DNA of 64,000 nt, from assembly GCF_042648965.1 (NCBI RefSeq), contig NZ_JBHRYJ010000002.1:372001-436000 (forward strand), in the 5' to 3' direction. Shown here piece after piece: positions 36,191 to 45,091 of this stretch (its first letter is position 1; every line of letters begins with the position of its first letter). The position numbers and the translations under genes are program-made. The notes beneath the pieces were generated by a model. It was not told the origin of the DNA. It worked only from the letters and a program-made list of their open reading frames with translations, and did no database searches. Source of the stretch: Ferrovibrio xuzhouensis. GTDB taxonomy: Bacteria > Pseudomonadota > Alphaproteobacteria > Ferrovibrionales > Ferrovibrionaceae.

Positions 36191-38170
36191 ATGGCCGGTG
36201 AACTCGGACATATCGCACTGATCCTGGCGCTGATGGTGGCGCTGGTGCAGGGCATCCTGCCGCTGGTCGGCGCGGCGCGGCGGATTCAGCCGTGGATCGC
36301 GCTGGCGCCCAGTGCTGCCTTCGGCCAGGCGCTGCTGGTTGCCTTCGCCTTCGGCTGCCTGATGTACGGCCACATCACCTCGGATTTCTCCATCGTCAAT
36401 GTGGCGGAGAATTCCAACACGCTGAAGCCGATGCTCTACAAGGTCACCGGTCTGTGGGGCAATCACGAGGGCTCGCTGCTGCTGTGGATCCTGATCCTCA
36501 GCCTGTTCGGCGCTGCCGTCGCGCTGTTCGGCAACAACCTGCCCGCCACGCTCAAGGCCCGCGTGCTCAGCATCCAGGCGCTGATCGGCGTCGGCTTTCT
36601 CGCCTTCATCCTGTTCACGTCGAATCCGTTCCTGCGCGTGCTGCCGCCGCCGCTGGAAGGCCGCGGCCTCAATCCGCTGCTGCAGGACCCGGGCCTCGCC
36701 TTCCATCCGCCGTTTCTCTATCTCGGCTATGTCGGCTTTTCGGTGGCCTTCGCGTTCGCCGTCGCCGCCCTGATCGAGGGCCGCGTCGATCCGGCCTGGG
36801 CGCGCTGGGTGCGGCCGTGGACGCTGGCCGCCTGGTGCTTCCTCACCATCGGCATCGCGCTCGGTTCCTGGTGGGCCTATTACGAACTCGGCTGGGGCGG
36901 CTGGTGGTTCTGGGACCCGGTCGAGAATGCCTCCTTCATGCCTTGGCTGGCCGGCACGGCCTTGCTGCATTCGGCCATCGTGGTCGAGAAGCGCGACACC
37001 CTGAAAAGCTGGACCGTGCTGCTCGCCATCCTGACCTTCTCGCTCAGCCTGCTCGGCACCTTCCTGGTCCGCTCGGGCGTGCTGAACTCGGTGCATGCCT
37101 TTGCCACCGATCCGACCCGCGGCGTCTTCATCCTGATCTTCCTTGGCATCGTGGTCGGCGGCAGCCTGGCGCTGTATGCCTTCCGCGCCCCGGCCCTGCA
37201 GGCGGTCGGCGTGTTTGCGCCGCTCAGCCGCGAGGGCGCACTGGTGCTCAACAACCTGCTGTTCGCCGTGGCTGCCGCCGCCGTGCTGCTCGGCACGCTG
37301 TATCCGCTGGCAGTCGATGCCATCAGCGGCGCCAAGGTGTCGGTCGGCCCGCAGTATTTCAACACCGTGTTCGTCCCCCTGATGGTGCCCCTGCTGGCCG
37401 CCGTGGTGGTTGGGCCGATGCTGGCCTGGAAGCGCGGTGACCTGGGGGCGGCCCTGCAGCGCCTGCTGCCGGCCATGGCCGCCGTCATCGTCATCCTGCT
37501 GGTCGGCCTGTGGCTGCTGGACGGCAAGACCATGCTGGCCCTGCTTGGCCTCGCGCTCGGCATCTGGCTCGCGGTCGGCGCCGCCTGCGAATGGGCGCTC
37601 AGGGTCAAGCTGTTCGCCGCGTCGCCGGCGGAATCCTTCCGCCGCGCCCGCGGCCTGCCGCGCGCCGCCTGGGGCATGACGGTGGCGCATTTCGGCGTCG
37701 GCCTGCTGGTGCTCGGCATCACGGTGTCCAGCACCTGGCAGGTGGAAGTGCAGCGGGTCATCAAACCGGGCGATACGGTTGCCGTCGGTCCGGTCTCGTA
37801 TCGCTTCACCGGTGTCAGCCCGGTGAAGGGCCCGAACTACACGGCGTTGCAGGGGCGCTTCGAGGTGATCCGCAATGGTGAAGTCACCGAGGTGATGACG
37901 CCGGCGCAGCGCCGCTACCAGCAGCCGCCGATGGAAACCACCGAGGCCGCCATCCATCCGTCGCCCGCCGCCGATCTCTATGCCGTGCTGGGCGAGGGCG
38001 ATGCCGAACGCGGCTGGGCGGTGCGGCTTTACTGGAAGCCGATGGTCTCCTGGATCTGGCTTGGTGCGCTGATCATGGCCTGTGGCGGTTTCCTGTCGCT
38101 CAGCGACCGCCGCCATCGCGTCGGCGCGCCGGCCCGCCGCACGGCGGCAGTTCCGGCCGCCGCGGAGTAA
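36191..38170 (+). CDS. ccmF: Heme lyase CcmF
   Basis: A 659-residue membrane protein with about 14-15 helices. The WWD-type motif is GGWWFWDPVENASFMPWL, and GLWGNHEGSLLLW and LRVLPPPLEGRGLNPLLQDP are CcmF hallmarks. It joins heme from CcmE to apocytochrome c with CcmH and CcmI. The C-terminal periplasmic domain (about residues 510-620) is typical of CcmF. Thirteen bases separate it from ccmE. Confidence 0.96.
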   Translation: MAGELGHIALILALMVALVQGILPLVGAARRIQPWIALAPSAAFGQALLVAFAFGCLMYGHITSDFSIVNVAENSNTLKPMLYKVTGLWGNHEGSLLLWILILSLFGAAVALFGNNLPATLKARVLSIQALIGVGFLAFILFTSNPFLRVLPPPLEGRGLNPLLQDPGLAFHPPFLYLGYVGFSVAFAFAVAALIEGRVDPAWARWVRPWTLAAWCFLTIGIALGSWWAYYELGWGGWWFWDPVENASFMPWLAGTALLHSAIVVEKRDTLKSWTVLLAILTFSLSLLGTFLVRSGVLNSVHAFATDPTRGVFILIFLGIVVGGSLALYAFRAPALQAVGVFAPLSREGALVLNNLLFAVAAAAVLLGTLYPLAVDAISGAKVSVGPQYFNTVFVPLMVPLLAAVVVGPMLAWKRGDLGAALQRLLPAMAAVIVILLVGLWLLDGKTMLALLGLALGIWLAVGAACEWALRVKLFAASPAESFRRARGLPRAAWGMTVAHFGVGLLVLGITVSSTWQVEVQRVIKPGDTVAVGPVSYRFTGVSPVKGPNYTALQGRFEVIRNGEVTEVMTPAQRRYQQPPMETTEAAIHPSPAADLYAVLGEGDAERGWAVRLYWKPMVSWIWLGALIMACGGFLSLSDRRHRVGAPARRTAAVPAAAE

Positions 38171-38177
38171 GCGTCCC

Positions 38178-38732
38178 ATGCGTCTTGCCTATATGGTGCC
38201 CCTGCTGCTGTTCCTGGTGATCGGCGTCGGTCTTGCAGTCGGCCTGACGCTGAATCCGCACGAGATTCCCTCGGCGCTGATCGGCAAGCCGGTGCCGCAG
38301 TTTTCGCTGCCGCCGGTGGAGCCGGGCGGGCAGGGGCTTTCGACGGCCGACCTCAAGACCGGTCAGCCCAGCGTGGTCAATGTCTTCGCCTCGTGGTGCG
38401 TGCCATGCCGGGTCGAGCATCCGCTGTTCGCCGGGCTGAAGCAGGACAATCTCGCGCCGATCTATGCCCTGAACTACAAGGACAAGCCCGAGGATGCGAC
38501 CGGCTGGCTCGGCCAGCTCGGCAATCCGTTCAGCCGCATCGGCGCCGACCGCGATGGCCGGGTCAGCATCGACTGGGGCGTCTACGGCGTGCCGGAGACC
38601 TTCATCGTCAATGGCGGCGGCGAGATCGTCTGCAAGCATGTCGGCCCGCTGACCGAATGGGACATGGACAACAAGATCAAGCCGATCCTGCGCGACCTCA
38701 AGGCCGGCCGCGCGGCCAGCGTCAAATGCTGA
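38178..38732 (+). CDS. ccmG: Thiol:disulfide interchange protein CcmG/DsbE
   Basis: A 184-residue membrane-anchored periplasmic thioredoxin. After an N-terminal helix (residues 5-24), the active site is ASWCVPCRVEH with C74 and C77, and the cis-Pro region is YGVPETFIV. It reduces the apocytochrome CXXCH cysteines and CcmH. Starts eight bases after ccmF. Confidence 0.95.
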   Translation: MRLAYMVPLLLFLVIGVGLAVGLTLNPHEIPSALIGKPVPQFSLPPVEPGGQGLSTADLKTGQPSVVNVFASWCVPCRVEHPLFAGLKQDNLAPIYALNYKDKPEDATGWLGQLGNPFSRIGADRDGRVSIDWGVYGVPETFIVNGGGEIVCKHVGPLTEWDMDNKIKPILRDLKAGRAASVKC

Positions 38733-38742
38733 GTCGGGTCAA

Positions 38743-39240
38743 ATGCTGAAGCGGCTGCTGGTCATTCTCGCGCTCCTGCTGCCGGCCTTGCCGGCTGCCG
38801 CCCAGCATATGGACCCGGTGTTGGCCGATCCGAAGCTGGAGGCGCGCGCGCACGAGATTTCGCGCGAGATCCGCTGCCTGGTCTGCCAGAACCAGTCGAT
38901 CGAGGATTCCAATGCGCCGCTCGCTGCCGACCTGCGGCGCATCGTGCGCGAACGCCTGGCCGCCGGCGACAGCGACCGCGCGGTGCGCGACTATCTGGTC
39001 GCCCGCTATGGCGACTGGGTGCTGCTGAAGCCGCGTTTCAATGTGCAGAACCTGCTGCTCTGGCTTGGGCCGGCGCTGTTCCTTCTGATCGGCGGCGCCA
39101 TCGTTGCCGGGCTGTATCTGCGCCAGCGACGCGCGGGTGCCGTCACCGCCGCGGCGCCGCTTGATGCCGCCGAACAGCAGCGGCTCGCCGCCCTGCTGGC
39201 CGAGACCGCGCCCGCCGATGACGCGCGGGAGGCCCGCTGA
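38743..39240 (+). CDS. ccmH: Cytochrome c-type biogenesis protein CcmH (CycL type)
   Basis: A 165-residue protein with a signal peptide (LLVILALLLPALPAAA), the redox motif RCLVCQNQSIEDSNAPLA (C45, C48), a conserved YGDWVLLKPRF stretch, and a C-terminal membrane helix near 105-125. It keeps apocytochrome thiols reduced for ligation. Ends in a TGATG overlap with ccmI, showing that in this organism the enteric CcmH is split into two genes. Confidence 0.95.
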   Translation: MLKRLLVILALLLPALPAAAQHMDPVLADPKLEARAHEISREIRCLVCQNQSIEDSNAPLAADLRRIVRERLAAGDSDRAVRDYLVARYGDWVLLKPRFNVQNLLLWLGPALFLLIGGAIVAGLYLRQRRAGAVTAAAPLDAAEQQRLAALLAETAPADDAREAR

Positions 39241-40664
39241 TGCTCTGGCTCGGCTTCGCCCTGCTGACCCTGGCCGCGCTCGGCTTCCTCGCCTGGCCGC
39301 TGCTGCGCACGCGGCGCCGGGCTGCCGCCGGCCGCCGTGCCCATGACCTTGCCGTCTATCGCGCCCAGCTCGCTGAAGTCGAGCAGGATGCCGCGCGCAG
39401 CGGCATCAGTGCCGCCGAGGCCGCTGCGGCGCGGCTCGAGATCCAGCGCCGCCTGCTGCGCGCCGATGTGGCCGATGGCCCGGCCGGCGAGACGGCCGCC
39501 GCGCCATCCCCCGCCAGCGGCCGGCTGATCCGCATCGCCACCATTGCCGTGCTGCTGCTGGTGCCGCTCGTTGGCGGCGGGCTGTATCTCGATCTCGGCC
39601 GGCCCGATGCTGCGCAGTTCGACCGCACGCTCGCCCGTGCCCAGGCCGAGCATGACCGCCAGCTCCGCAGTCAGACCGAGACGCTGATCGCCCGCCTGCG
39701 CGAACGCCTCGAAGCCGACCCGGGTCGCGCCGATGGCTGGCTGCTGCTCGCTCGCTCGCTGCTGACCACCGACCAGGCGGCCGAGGCGGTCGATGCCGCG
39801 GGCAGGGTGATCGCGCTGCAGCCGGACAATGCGGAAGCTTATGCGCTGCGCGGCGAGGCGCAGACCTTGGCTGCCGACGGTTCGGTGACCCCGGCGGCGC
39901 AACAGGATTTCCAGAAGGTGCTGCAGCTCGACGCGCAGCATCCCGGCGCGCGTTATTACCTCGGCCTCGCCCGACAGCAGGCTGGCGACAACCGCGGCGC
40001 CTATGACGACTGGCGCGCGCTGGCCGCCGACTCGCCGGCCGATGCGCCCTGGCTGCCCACCATCACGGCCCGGCTGCGCGAACTGGCGCCGCGGCTTGGC
40101 ATTGCGCTCGCCGATGCGGTGCCGGCGCCGCGCCCGGCCGAGGCCGCACAGGATACCGCGCCCGGCGCCCCGGGCCCCGACCAGGCGCAGGTGCAGGCAG
40201 CGCAGCAGATGTCGCCGGAGGAACGCACCGCGATGATCCGCGGCATGGTCGACCGGCTGGCCGAGAAGCTGAAGGCCGAGCCCGACGATGTCGACGGCTG
40301 GCTGCGGCTGGCGCGCGCCCGCGACGTGCTCGGCGACCATGATGCGGCGCGCGAAGCCCTGCAGCAGGCGGTGACCCGCCAGCCCGACCGCGTCGATGCC
40401 CGCATGGCGCTCGCCTTCAACCTCGCCGGCCCGACGGTGAAAAGCCGCGCCCCGCTGCCGGCCGAAGCCGTCGCGCAGTTCAAGGCCGTGCTGGAGCAGG
40501 AACCCAACCATGCCCAGGCGCTGTGGTTCGTCGGCCGCGCCGCCTATGAGGCCGGCGACAAGGCGGGTGCTGCCCGCTACTGGAAACAGCTGCTCGCCCA
40601 GCTGCCGCCGGACTCGCCCGAGGCAAAGGAACTGAGCGACCGGATCAGCAGCCTGACGCAGTGA
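39240..40664 (+). CDS. ccmI: Cytochrome c-type biogenesis protein CcmI (CycH)
   Basis: A 474-residue protein with two N-terminal membrane helices (about 1-22 and 96-118) flanking a cytoplasmic helical loop, followed by a long periplasmic TPR region (for example ADGWLLLARSLLTTDQAAEAV, VDGWLRLARARDVLGDHDAA, HAQALWFVGRAAYEAGDKAGA). CcmI binds the C-terminal helix of apocytochromes c and presents them to CcmF/H. It is long for the family because of the two TPR blocks separated by a Pro/Ala linker at about 295-320. Confidence 0.93.
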   Translation: MLWLGFALLTLAALGFLAWPLLRTRRRAAAGRRAHDLAVYRAQLAEVEQDAARSGISAAEAAAARLEIQRRLLRADVADGPAGETAAAPSPASGRLIRIATIAVLLLVPLVGGGLYLDLGRPDAAQFDRTLARAQAEHDRQLRSQTETLIARLRERLEADPGRADGWLLLARSLLTTDQAAEAVDAAGRVIALQPDNAEAYALRGEAQTLAADGSVTPAAQQDFQKVLQLDAQHPGARYYLGLARQQAGDNRGAYDDWRALAADSPADAPWLPTITARLRELAPRLGIALADAVPAPRPAEAAQDTAPGAPGPDQAQVQAAQQMSPEERTAMIRGMVDRLAEKLKAEPDDVDGWLRLARARDVLGDHDAAREALQQAVTRQPDRVDARMALAFNLAGPTVKSRAPLPAEAVAQFKAVLEQEPNHAQALWFVGRAAYEAGDKAGAARYWKQLLAQLPPDSPEAKELSDRISSLTQ

Positions 40665-40679
40665 ATCCCGGCCGGCCGG

Positions 40680-40710
40680 GGCGGCCGTTAACCCTGCCTT
40701 AACGGCCGCC
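40680..40710 (+). terminator. Perfect 12-bp inverted repeat after the ccm operon
   Basis: GGCGGCCGTTAA (40680-40691) is perfectly complementary to TTAACGGCCGCC (40699-40710), with the loop CCCTGCC. No T-run follows, so it may be a 3' stabiliser, a factor-assisted terminator or an operator for the next gene. It lies 15 bases after the ccmI stop. Confidence 0.6.
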
Positions 40711-40747
40711 TGCGCGTAATCGGGCCTCAGTTTCCGGGGTCGGGTCC

Positions 40748-41047
40748 ATGGCAATCGCACCGAGCAACAATCTTCTGTCCGCGCTGTCGCAGCTGCAGGG
40801 CGCGTCGCGTCCGGCCGGGTCGGCCGCGCCGCGTGGCGCCACCGCCGGCACCCAGCGGGCCAGCTTTTCGGGCCAGATCACCGGGCCGGCGCCGACCGCG
40901 CCCACCGCCTCGGCCAGCGCGCCGTCGCCGGTTGCGCCCGCGCCGTCCGCCGGCGGCAGTTCCGCCCCGGTACAGAGCCTGCCGCGCCAGACGCCGATCC
41001 CGTCGCGCGGCGGTTATCTCGGACAGTACGTCAATATCGTCGTTTGA
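40748..41047 (+). CDS. Small Ala/Pro/Ser-rich protein of unknown function
   Basis: A 99-residue frame beginning MAIAPSNNLLSALSQLQ, with a short amphipathic N-terminal helix, a Pro/Ala/Ser-rich middle (residues 40-80, many PAPS and TAP steps) and the C-terminal RGGYLGQYVNIVV. No signal peptide or membrane segment is seen. It looks mostly disordered with short conserved-looking ends, so it may be a binding or secretion-substrate peptide. I do not recognise the family. It is possibly a real gene because it has a GGGG-rich site upstream and normal GC-rich codon use, but coding status is uncertain. Confidence 0.5.
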   Translation: MAIAPSNNLLSALSQLQGASRPAGSAAPRGATAGTQRASFSGQITGPAPTAPTASASAPSPVAPAPSAGGSSAPVQSLPRQTPIPSRGGYLGQYVNIVV

Positions 41048-41059
41048 TTTCTCTCCCCC

Positions 41060-41120
41060 GTTCGTGTTGACCTGAATACAAGCGGTGGTTACGCTGCCGT
41101 AAAATAGTCCTTACACGAAC
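41060..41120. repeat. Separated inverted repeat GTTCGTGT / ACACGAAC in promoter region
   Basis: GTTCGTGT (41060-41067) and ACACGAAC (41113-41120) are perfect eight-base complements, 45 bases apart, upstream of the binding-protein gene at 41137. TTGACC (41067-41072), a plausible -35 box, overlaps the left arm. The pair may be two half-sites for a looping regulator or a long-range mRNA stem. Confidence 0.4.
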
Positions 41121-41136
41121 TATTAGGGGAAACGCC

Positions 41137-42180
41137 ATGTCTATCCGTCGCTCGGTCTTTGCGATGCTCGCCGCTATTGCGGGCGCTCTGGTCCTGCCGG
41201 TTTCCGGCGCGCAGGCCATGGAAAAGGACAAGGCGGTGATCGCCGCCCTGCCGTTCTTTTCCACCGCGCCGGTCTTCATCGCCAAGGAACGCGGCTATTT
41301 CGACGCCGAGGGCATCGACCTCGAGATCAAGACCTTCAATGCCGCCCAGGCGGTCGCCGTTGCGGTCGCCTCGGGCGACGCCGATTTCGGCATCACGGCG
41401 TTTACCGGCGGGTTTTTCAACCTGGCCGGCAAGGGCGCGCTGAAGGTGATCGCCGCCCAGAGCCGCGAGGAAAAGGGCTACCAGTTCGTCGCCTATGTGG
41501 CGTCGAAAAAGGCCTATGACGCGGGCTTCCGCTCGCCGAAGGATTTCCCCGGCAAGACCGTGGCGATCACCACCGTGGGCTCCAGCTTCCACTACAATCT
41601 CGGCATGCTGGCCGACAAGTTCGGCTTCAAGCTGAGCACGGTCAGCATGAAGCCGGTGCAGTCGGTGCCCAACATGATGGCGGCGCTGGCCGGCGGCCAG
41701 GTCGATGCCACCATCCTGCCGGCCAACAACGCGCTGAAGCTGGAGCGCGACGGCAGCGGCAAGATCATCGGCTGGGTCAGCGACTATACGCCGTGGCAGC
41801 TCGGCGCGCTGTTTACCTCGACGAAAAACGTCAAGGACAAGCGCCCGATGGTCGAGCGCTTCGTCAAGGCCTACCAGAAGGGCCTCACCGATTACGCCGA
41901 GGCCTTCCTCGCCCGCGACAAGCAGGGCAACCGTATGTTCGCCGAAAAGGCGCAGGCGGCGCTGCCGATCCTGGAAAAATGGGTCAAGCCGACGCCGACC
42001 TTCGCGGTCGCCAAGGAAGCCGCCAACTACATGGACCCCAAGGGCCGCCTGCTGGTGAAGAACATCTACGACCAGCTCGCCTGGTATCAGGCGCAGGGCC
42101 TGGTCGACAAATCGGTGAAGGCGGAAGACTTCCTTGACCTCGGCTTCGTCAAGGGTCATTTCGACGTGCCAAAGCAGTAA
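41137..42180 (+). CDS. NMT1/THI5-type ABC transporter substrate-binding protein
   Basis: A 347-residue binding protein with a Sec signal (AAIAGALVLPVSGAQA). Mature features are APVFIAKERGYFDAEGIDLEI, VASGDADFGITAFTGGFFNLAGKG and GGQVDATILPANNA, the NMT1/THI5-like SsuA/TauA fold. Typical ligands are thiamine precursors, sulfonates, nitrate or aromatic acids. A TPP riboswitch is not visible upstream, so thiamine-precursor uptake has no regulatory support. It is followed by its ATPase, permease and an FAD oxidoreductase, and the ligand may be the oxidoreductase substrate. Confidence 0.85.
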   Translation: MSIRRSVFAMLAAIAGALVLPVSGAQAMEKDKAVIAALPFFSTAPVFIAKERGYFDAEGIDLEIKTFNAAQAVAVAVASGDADFGITAFTGGFFNLAGKGALKVIAAQSREEKGYQFVAYVASKKAYDAGFRSPKDFPGKTVAITTVGSSFHYNLGMLADKFGFKLSTVSMKPVQSVPNMMAALAGGQVDATILPANNALKLERDGSGKIIGWVSDYTPWQLGALFTSTKNVKDKRPMVERFVKAYQKGLTDYAEAFLARDKQGNRMFAEKAQAALPILEKWVKPTPTFAVAKEAANYMDPKGRLLVKNIYDQLAWYQAQGLVDKSVKAEDFLDLGFVKGHFDVPKQ

Positions 42181-42204
42181 CGCCGTCAGTACAGAGCATC
42201 AGTC

Positions 42205-42978
42205 ATGCAGGTCGTACTGGAGGAGGTCGGTTACGCTTATGGCGATCTGCCGGTCCTCGACGGGGTCAGTTTCACCGTCGCCGAGGGCGAGACCGCGGCA
42301 CTGATCGGCCCCTCCGGCTGCGGCAAGTCGACCCTGCTCAATCTGGTCGGCGGCCTGCTGCCGCAGCAGGGCGGGCGCATCCGCATGGTCGGCGCGGCGC
42401 CGGCCGGCTGCCTCAACCCGCTGACCTTCGTGTTCCAGGATTTTGCCCTGCTGCCCTGGCGCAGCGTTGCCGGCAATGTCGCGCTGGCGCTGGAGCCGCA
42501 CAAGCTGGGCAAGGCCGCGCGCGAGGCGCGTATCAATGAAGTGCTGCGACTCTGCGGCCTGGCCGATTTCGCCGACGCCCTGCCCAAGCAGCTGTCCGGC
42601 GGCATGCGCCAGCGCGTCGGCATCGCCCGCGCCGTGGCGGTGCGGCCGGCGGTGATGCTGATGGACGAGCCGCTCTCGGCACTGGATGCCCAGACCCGCG
42701 AGCTGCTGATGGAAGATCTCGTCGCCATCTGGTCGCGCGAACGCACCACGACGCTGTATGTGACCCATAACCTGAACGAGGCCGTGCGGCTGGCCGACCA
42801 TGTGGTCGTGCTGTCGCGCCGGCCGGGCCGCATCAAGCGCATCGTGCCGGTCACCGTGCCGGTGGCCGAGCGCGGCCGGCCCGAGCACGCCGTGGCGCTG
42901 CAGGCCCTGCATGACGAATTGTGGACGCTGATTAAGGCCGAGGCGCAGGTCGCCGACCGCGAGGTGCAGGATGTCTGA
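42205..42978 (+). CDS. ABC transporter ATPase (SsuB/TauB/ThiZ type)
   Basis: A 257-residue ATPase with Walker A GPSGCGKSTLLN, QDFALLPWRSVAGNV (typical of nitrate/sulfonate/taurine ATPases), signature LSGGMRQR, Walker B VMLMDEPLSALD and YVTHNLNEAV. It overlaps the permease start by eight bases. It energises the importer whose binding protein lies 25 bases upstream. Confidence 0.92.
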   Translation: MQVVLEEVGYAYGDLPVLDGVSFTVAEGETAALIGPSGCGKSTLLNLVGGLLPQQGGRIRMVGAAPAGCLNPLTFVFQDFALLPWRSVAGNVALALEPHKLGKAAREARINEVLRLCGLADFADALPKQLSGGMRQRVGIARAVAVRPAVMLMDEPLSALDAQTRELLMEDLVAIWSRERTTTLYVTHNLNEAVRLADHVVVLSRRPGRIKRIVPVTVPVAERGRPEHAVALQALHDELWTLIKAEAQVADREVQDV

Positions 42979-43765
42979 ATCCCATGACCGCGTGATCCCC
43001 TTCCGCGGCGGCGGCTTCGTTGCCGGCCACCGGCGCTGGGCGCCGTGGCTCGCCTTCCTGCTGATTATCGCCTGCTGGGAGGCCGCCTCCGATACCGGCC
43101 TGCTGCCGGCCCTGTTCATGCCGGCGCCGCACGAGGTGTTGTCGGCGCTCTACATGCTGCTCGCCAGCGGCCAGTTGTTCGTGCATATCGCCGCCTCGCT
43201 GCAGCGCATCGTCGCCGGCTGGATCATCGGCAGCATCGCCGGCCTCGCCTTCGGCCTGTGTATGGGCATCTTCGTGCTGGCGCGCTCGGTCGGTCTGCCG
43301 GTGGTCTCGGCGCTGTTCCCGATCCCCAAGATCGCGCTGCTGCCGCTGTTTATCCTGTGGTTCGGCATCGGCGAGCCGTCGAAGATCGCGACTATCGCGC
43401 TCGGCGTATTCTTCCCCACCGTGGTCAGCGCCTATTCGGCGGTCGACAACGTGCCGCGCAACCTGATCCGCATGGCGCAGAGCTTCGGGCTCAGCACCCG
43501 CATGATCGTCTTCAAGGTGATCCTGCCGGGCGCCATGCCGGGCATTCTCGCCGGCTTCCGCATTTCGTCGTCGATCGCGCTGATCCTGGTGGTCGCCGCC
43601 GAGATGATTGGTGCCGATACCGGCATCGGTGCCTTCGTGCTGGCGGCCGGCAACCTGATGCAGACCGACCAGTTGGTGGCTGGCGTGGTGCTGCTGTCGA
43701 TCCTCGGCCTGCTGATCAGCTGGGGCCTGAGCCGGGCCGAGAAGGCGCTGCTGCGCTGGCGTTGA
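42971..43765 (+). CDS. ABC transporter permease (SsuC/TauC type)
   Basis: A 264-residue permease with six membrane helices and an EAA loop at MAQSFGLSTRMIVFKVILPGAMPGILAG. It has the long PHEVLSALYMLLASGQLFVHIAASLQRI periplasmic-entry region of this family. It is followed after seven bases by the FAD oxidoreductase gene. Confidence 0.92.
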   Translation: MSESHDRVIPFRGGGFVAGHRRWAPWLAFLLIIACWEAASDTGLLPALFMPAPHEVLSALYMLLASGQLFVHIAASLQRIVAGWIIGSIAGLAFGLCMGIFVLARSVGLPVVSALFPIPKIALLPLFILWFGIGEPSKIATIALGVFFPTVVSAYSAVDNVPRNLIRMAQSFGLSTRMIVFKVILPGAMPGILAGFRISSSIALILVVAAEMIGADTGIGAFVLAAGNLMQTDQLVAGVVLLSILGLLISWGLSRAEKALLRWR

Positions 43766-43772
43766 GGAGATC

Positions 43773-45089
43773 ATGAGCGAACCGTATCCGATTCCCGCCA
43801 CCCGCATCGTCCGGCAGGACGCGGCTTCCATCGCCGCCCCGCGCGTGATCGCGGCCGATATCGTCGTCGTCGGCGCCGGCATCAGCGGTGTGTCGGCGGC
43901 GCTGGAGGCGGCGAAGCTCGGCCGTCGCGTCGCCCTGGTCGATGCCGGCCAGCAGCTCGGCGGCCAGTCGACTGGCTCGATGCTCGGCACGCTCTGTGGC
44001 TTCTATTCGAACGGCCCGGAGCCCTATCGCGTCGTCTACGGTATCGTCGATGACATGTTCGACCACCTGCGCCGTGCCGATGCCTTCAGCATCCGCAAGG
44101 GCCGCAACACCTATATCCCGCTCTACCAGGAACAGGCGCTGGTGCGCTGGATTGAACAGGCGGTGACGGCAGCCGGCATCGATGTCCTGCTCGGCGCCAT
44201 CCTGCTGCGGGTCAATCGCGACGGCGGCCGCATCACCAGCCTGTCACTGGCGACCCGCTTCGGCCCGGTCGAGCTGCGCGGCACCGGCTTTGTCGATGCC
44301 TCGGGCGATGCGGCGCTGACCTATGCCGCCGGCTTTGCCTGCCGCGAGCCGGTGACGCCGATCATGGGCACCTTGATGTTCACCATCGAGGGCTTCGATC
44401 AGGACGCGGCGCAGACGCTCGACCGCTGGACGGTGCAGAAGCGGCTCGGCGAGGTCGGCCCGCAATACGGTCTGGTGCGCCGCGACGGCTTTGTCTTCGC
44501 CTTTCCCGGCAAGGGGCAGGCGACGGTCAACATGACCCATGTGGAAACCCCGCTCGATCCGCTCGGCTATGCCGCGGCCCAGGCCGAGGGTCGTGCCCAG
44601 GCCGACCGGGTGGTCGCCTTCCTGCGCGGTGAATACCCGCAGATTTTCGGCGCCGCCCGGGTGCGGCAATATGGCTTCCTCGGCATCCGCCAGACCCGCT
44701 GGATCGTCGGCGGCCACAGCCTGACCGTCGAAGAGGTGCGGCAGGGCGTGAAGCAACCCGATGCTATCCTGCGCTGTTCCTGGCCGATCGAACTGCATGA
44801 CCGGGCCGAGGATGTGCACTGGGAGGAATTCGGCGACGACCATCTGCATTACATGCCGTTCGGCGCGCTGGTACCGCAGGAGGCCGACAATCTTGTTGCT
44901 GCCGGCCGCTGCGCCGATGGCGATCCGGCTGCGCTCAGCTCGGTGCGGGTGATGGGGCCCTGCGTGGCGATGGGTGCGGCGGCGGCGCAGGCGCTCGACC
45001 TCGCCGGTGCAGGCTCGGTGCGGCAGATCGACATCGCGGCGCTGCAGGGTCGTCTGACGGACAACCTGGAGCGCCGCGACCGCGAGTAA
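43773..45089 (+). CDS. FAD-dependent oxidoreductase (FAD_oxidored family)
   Basis: A 438-residue flavoprotein. The N-terminal Rossmann motif is DIVVVGAGISGVSAALEAAKLG, with LVDAGQQLGGQSTGSML following. The later motif GFVDASGDAALTYAAGF and the late VAAGRCADGDPAAL are the FAD-binding elements of PF12831-type oxidoreductases. No [Fe-S] cysteine set is apparent. Operon position right after an NMT1-type importer suggests it oxidises the imported compound, but the substrate is unknown. It ends three bases from the opposite-strand MarR gene. Confidence 0.85.
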   Translation: MSEPYPIPATRIVRQDAASIAAPRVIAADIVVVGAGISGVSAALEAAKLGRRVALVDAGQQLGGQSTGSMLGTLCGFYSNGPEPYRVVYGIVDDMFDHLRRADAFSIRKGRNTYIPLYQEQALVRWIEQAVTAAGIDVLLGAILLRVNRDGGRITSLSLATRFGPVELRGTGFVDASGDAALTYAAGFACREPVTPIMGTLMFTIEGFDQDAAQTLDRWTVQKRLGEVGPQYGLVRRDGFVFAFPGKGQATVNMTHVETPLDPLGYAAAQAEGRAQADRVVAFLRGEYPQIFGAARVRQYGFLGIRQTRWIVGGHSLTVEEVRQGVKQPDAILRCSWPIELHDRAEDVHWEEFGDDHLHYMPFGALVPQEADNLVAAGRCADGDPAALSSVRVMGPCVAMGAAAAQALDLAGAGSVRQIDIAALQGRLTDNLERRDRE

Positions 45090-45091
45090 GC

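Noticed and set aside
41048..41136. Possible thiamine pyrophosphate riboswitch ahead of the NMT1/THI5-like gene
   Set aside because: Only about 90 bases are available and the conserved CTGAGA and ACCTGA elements are absent.
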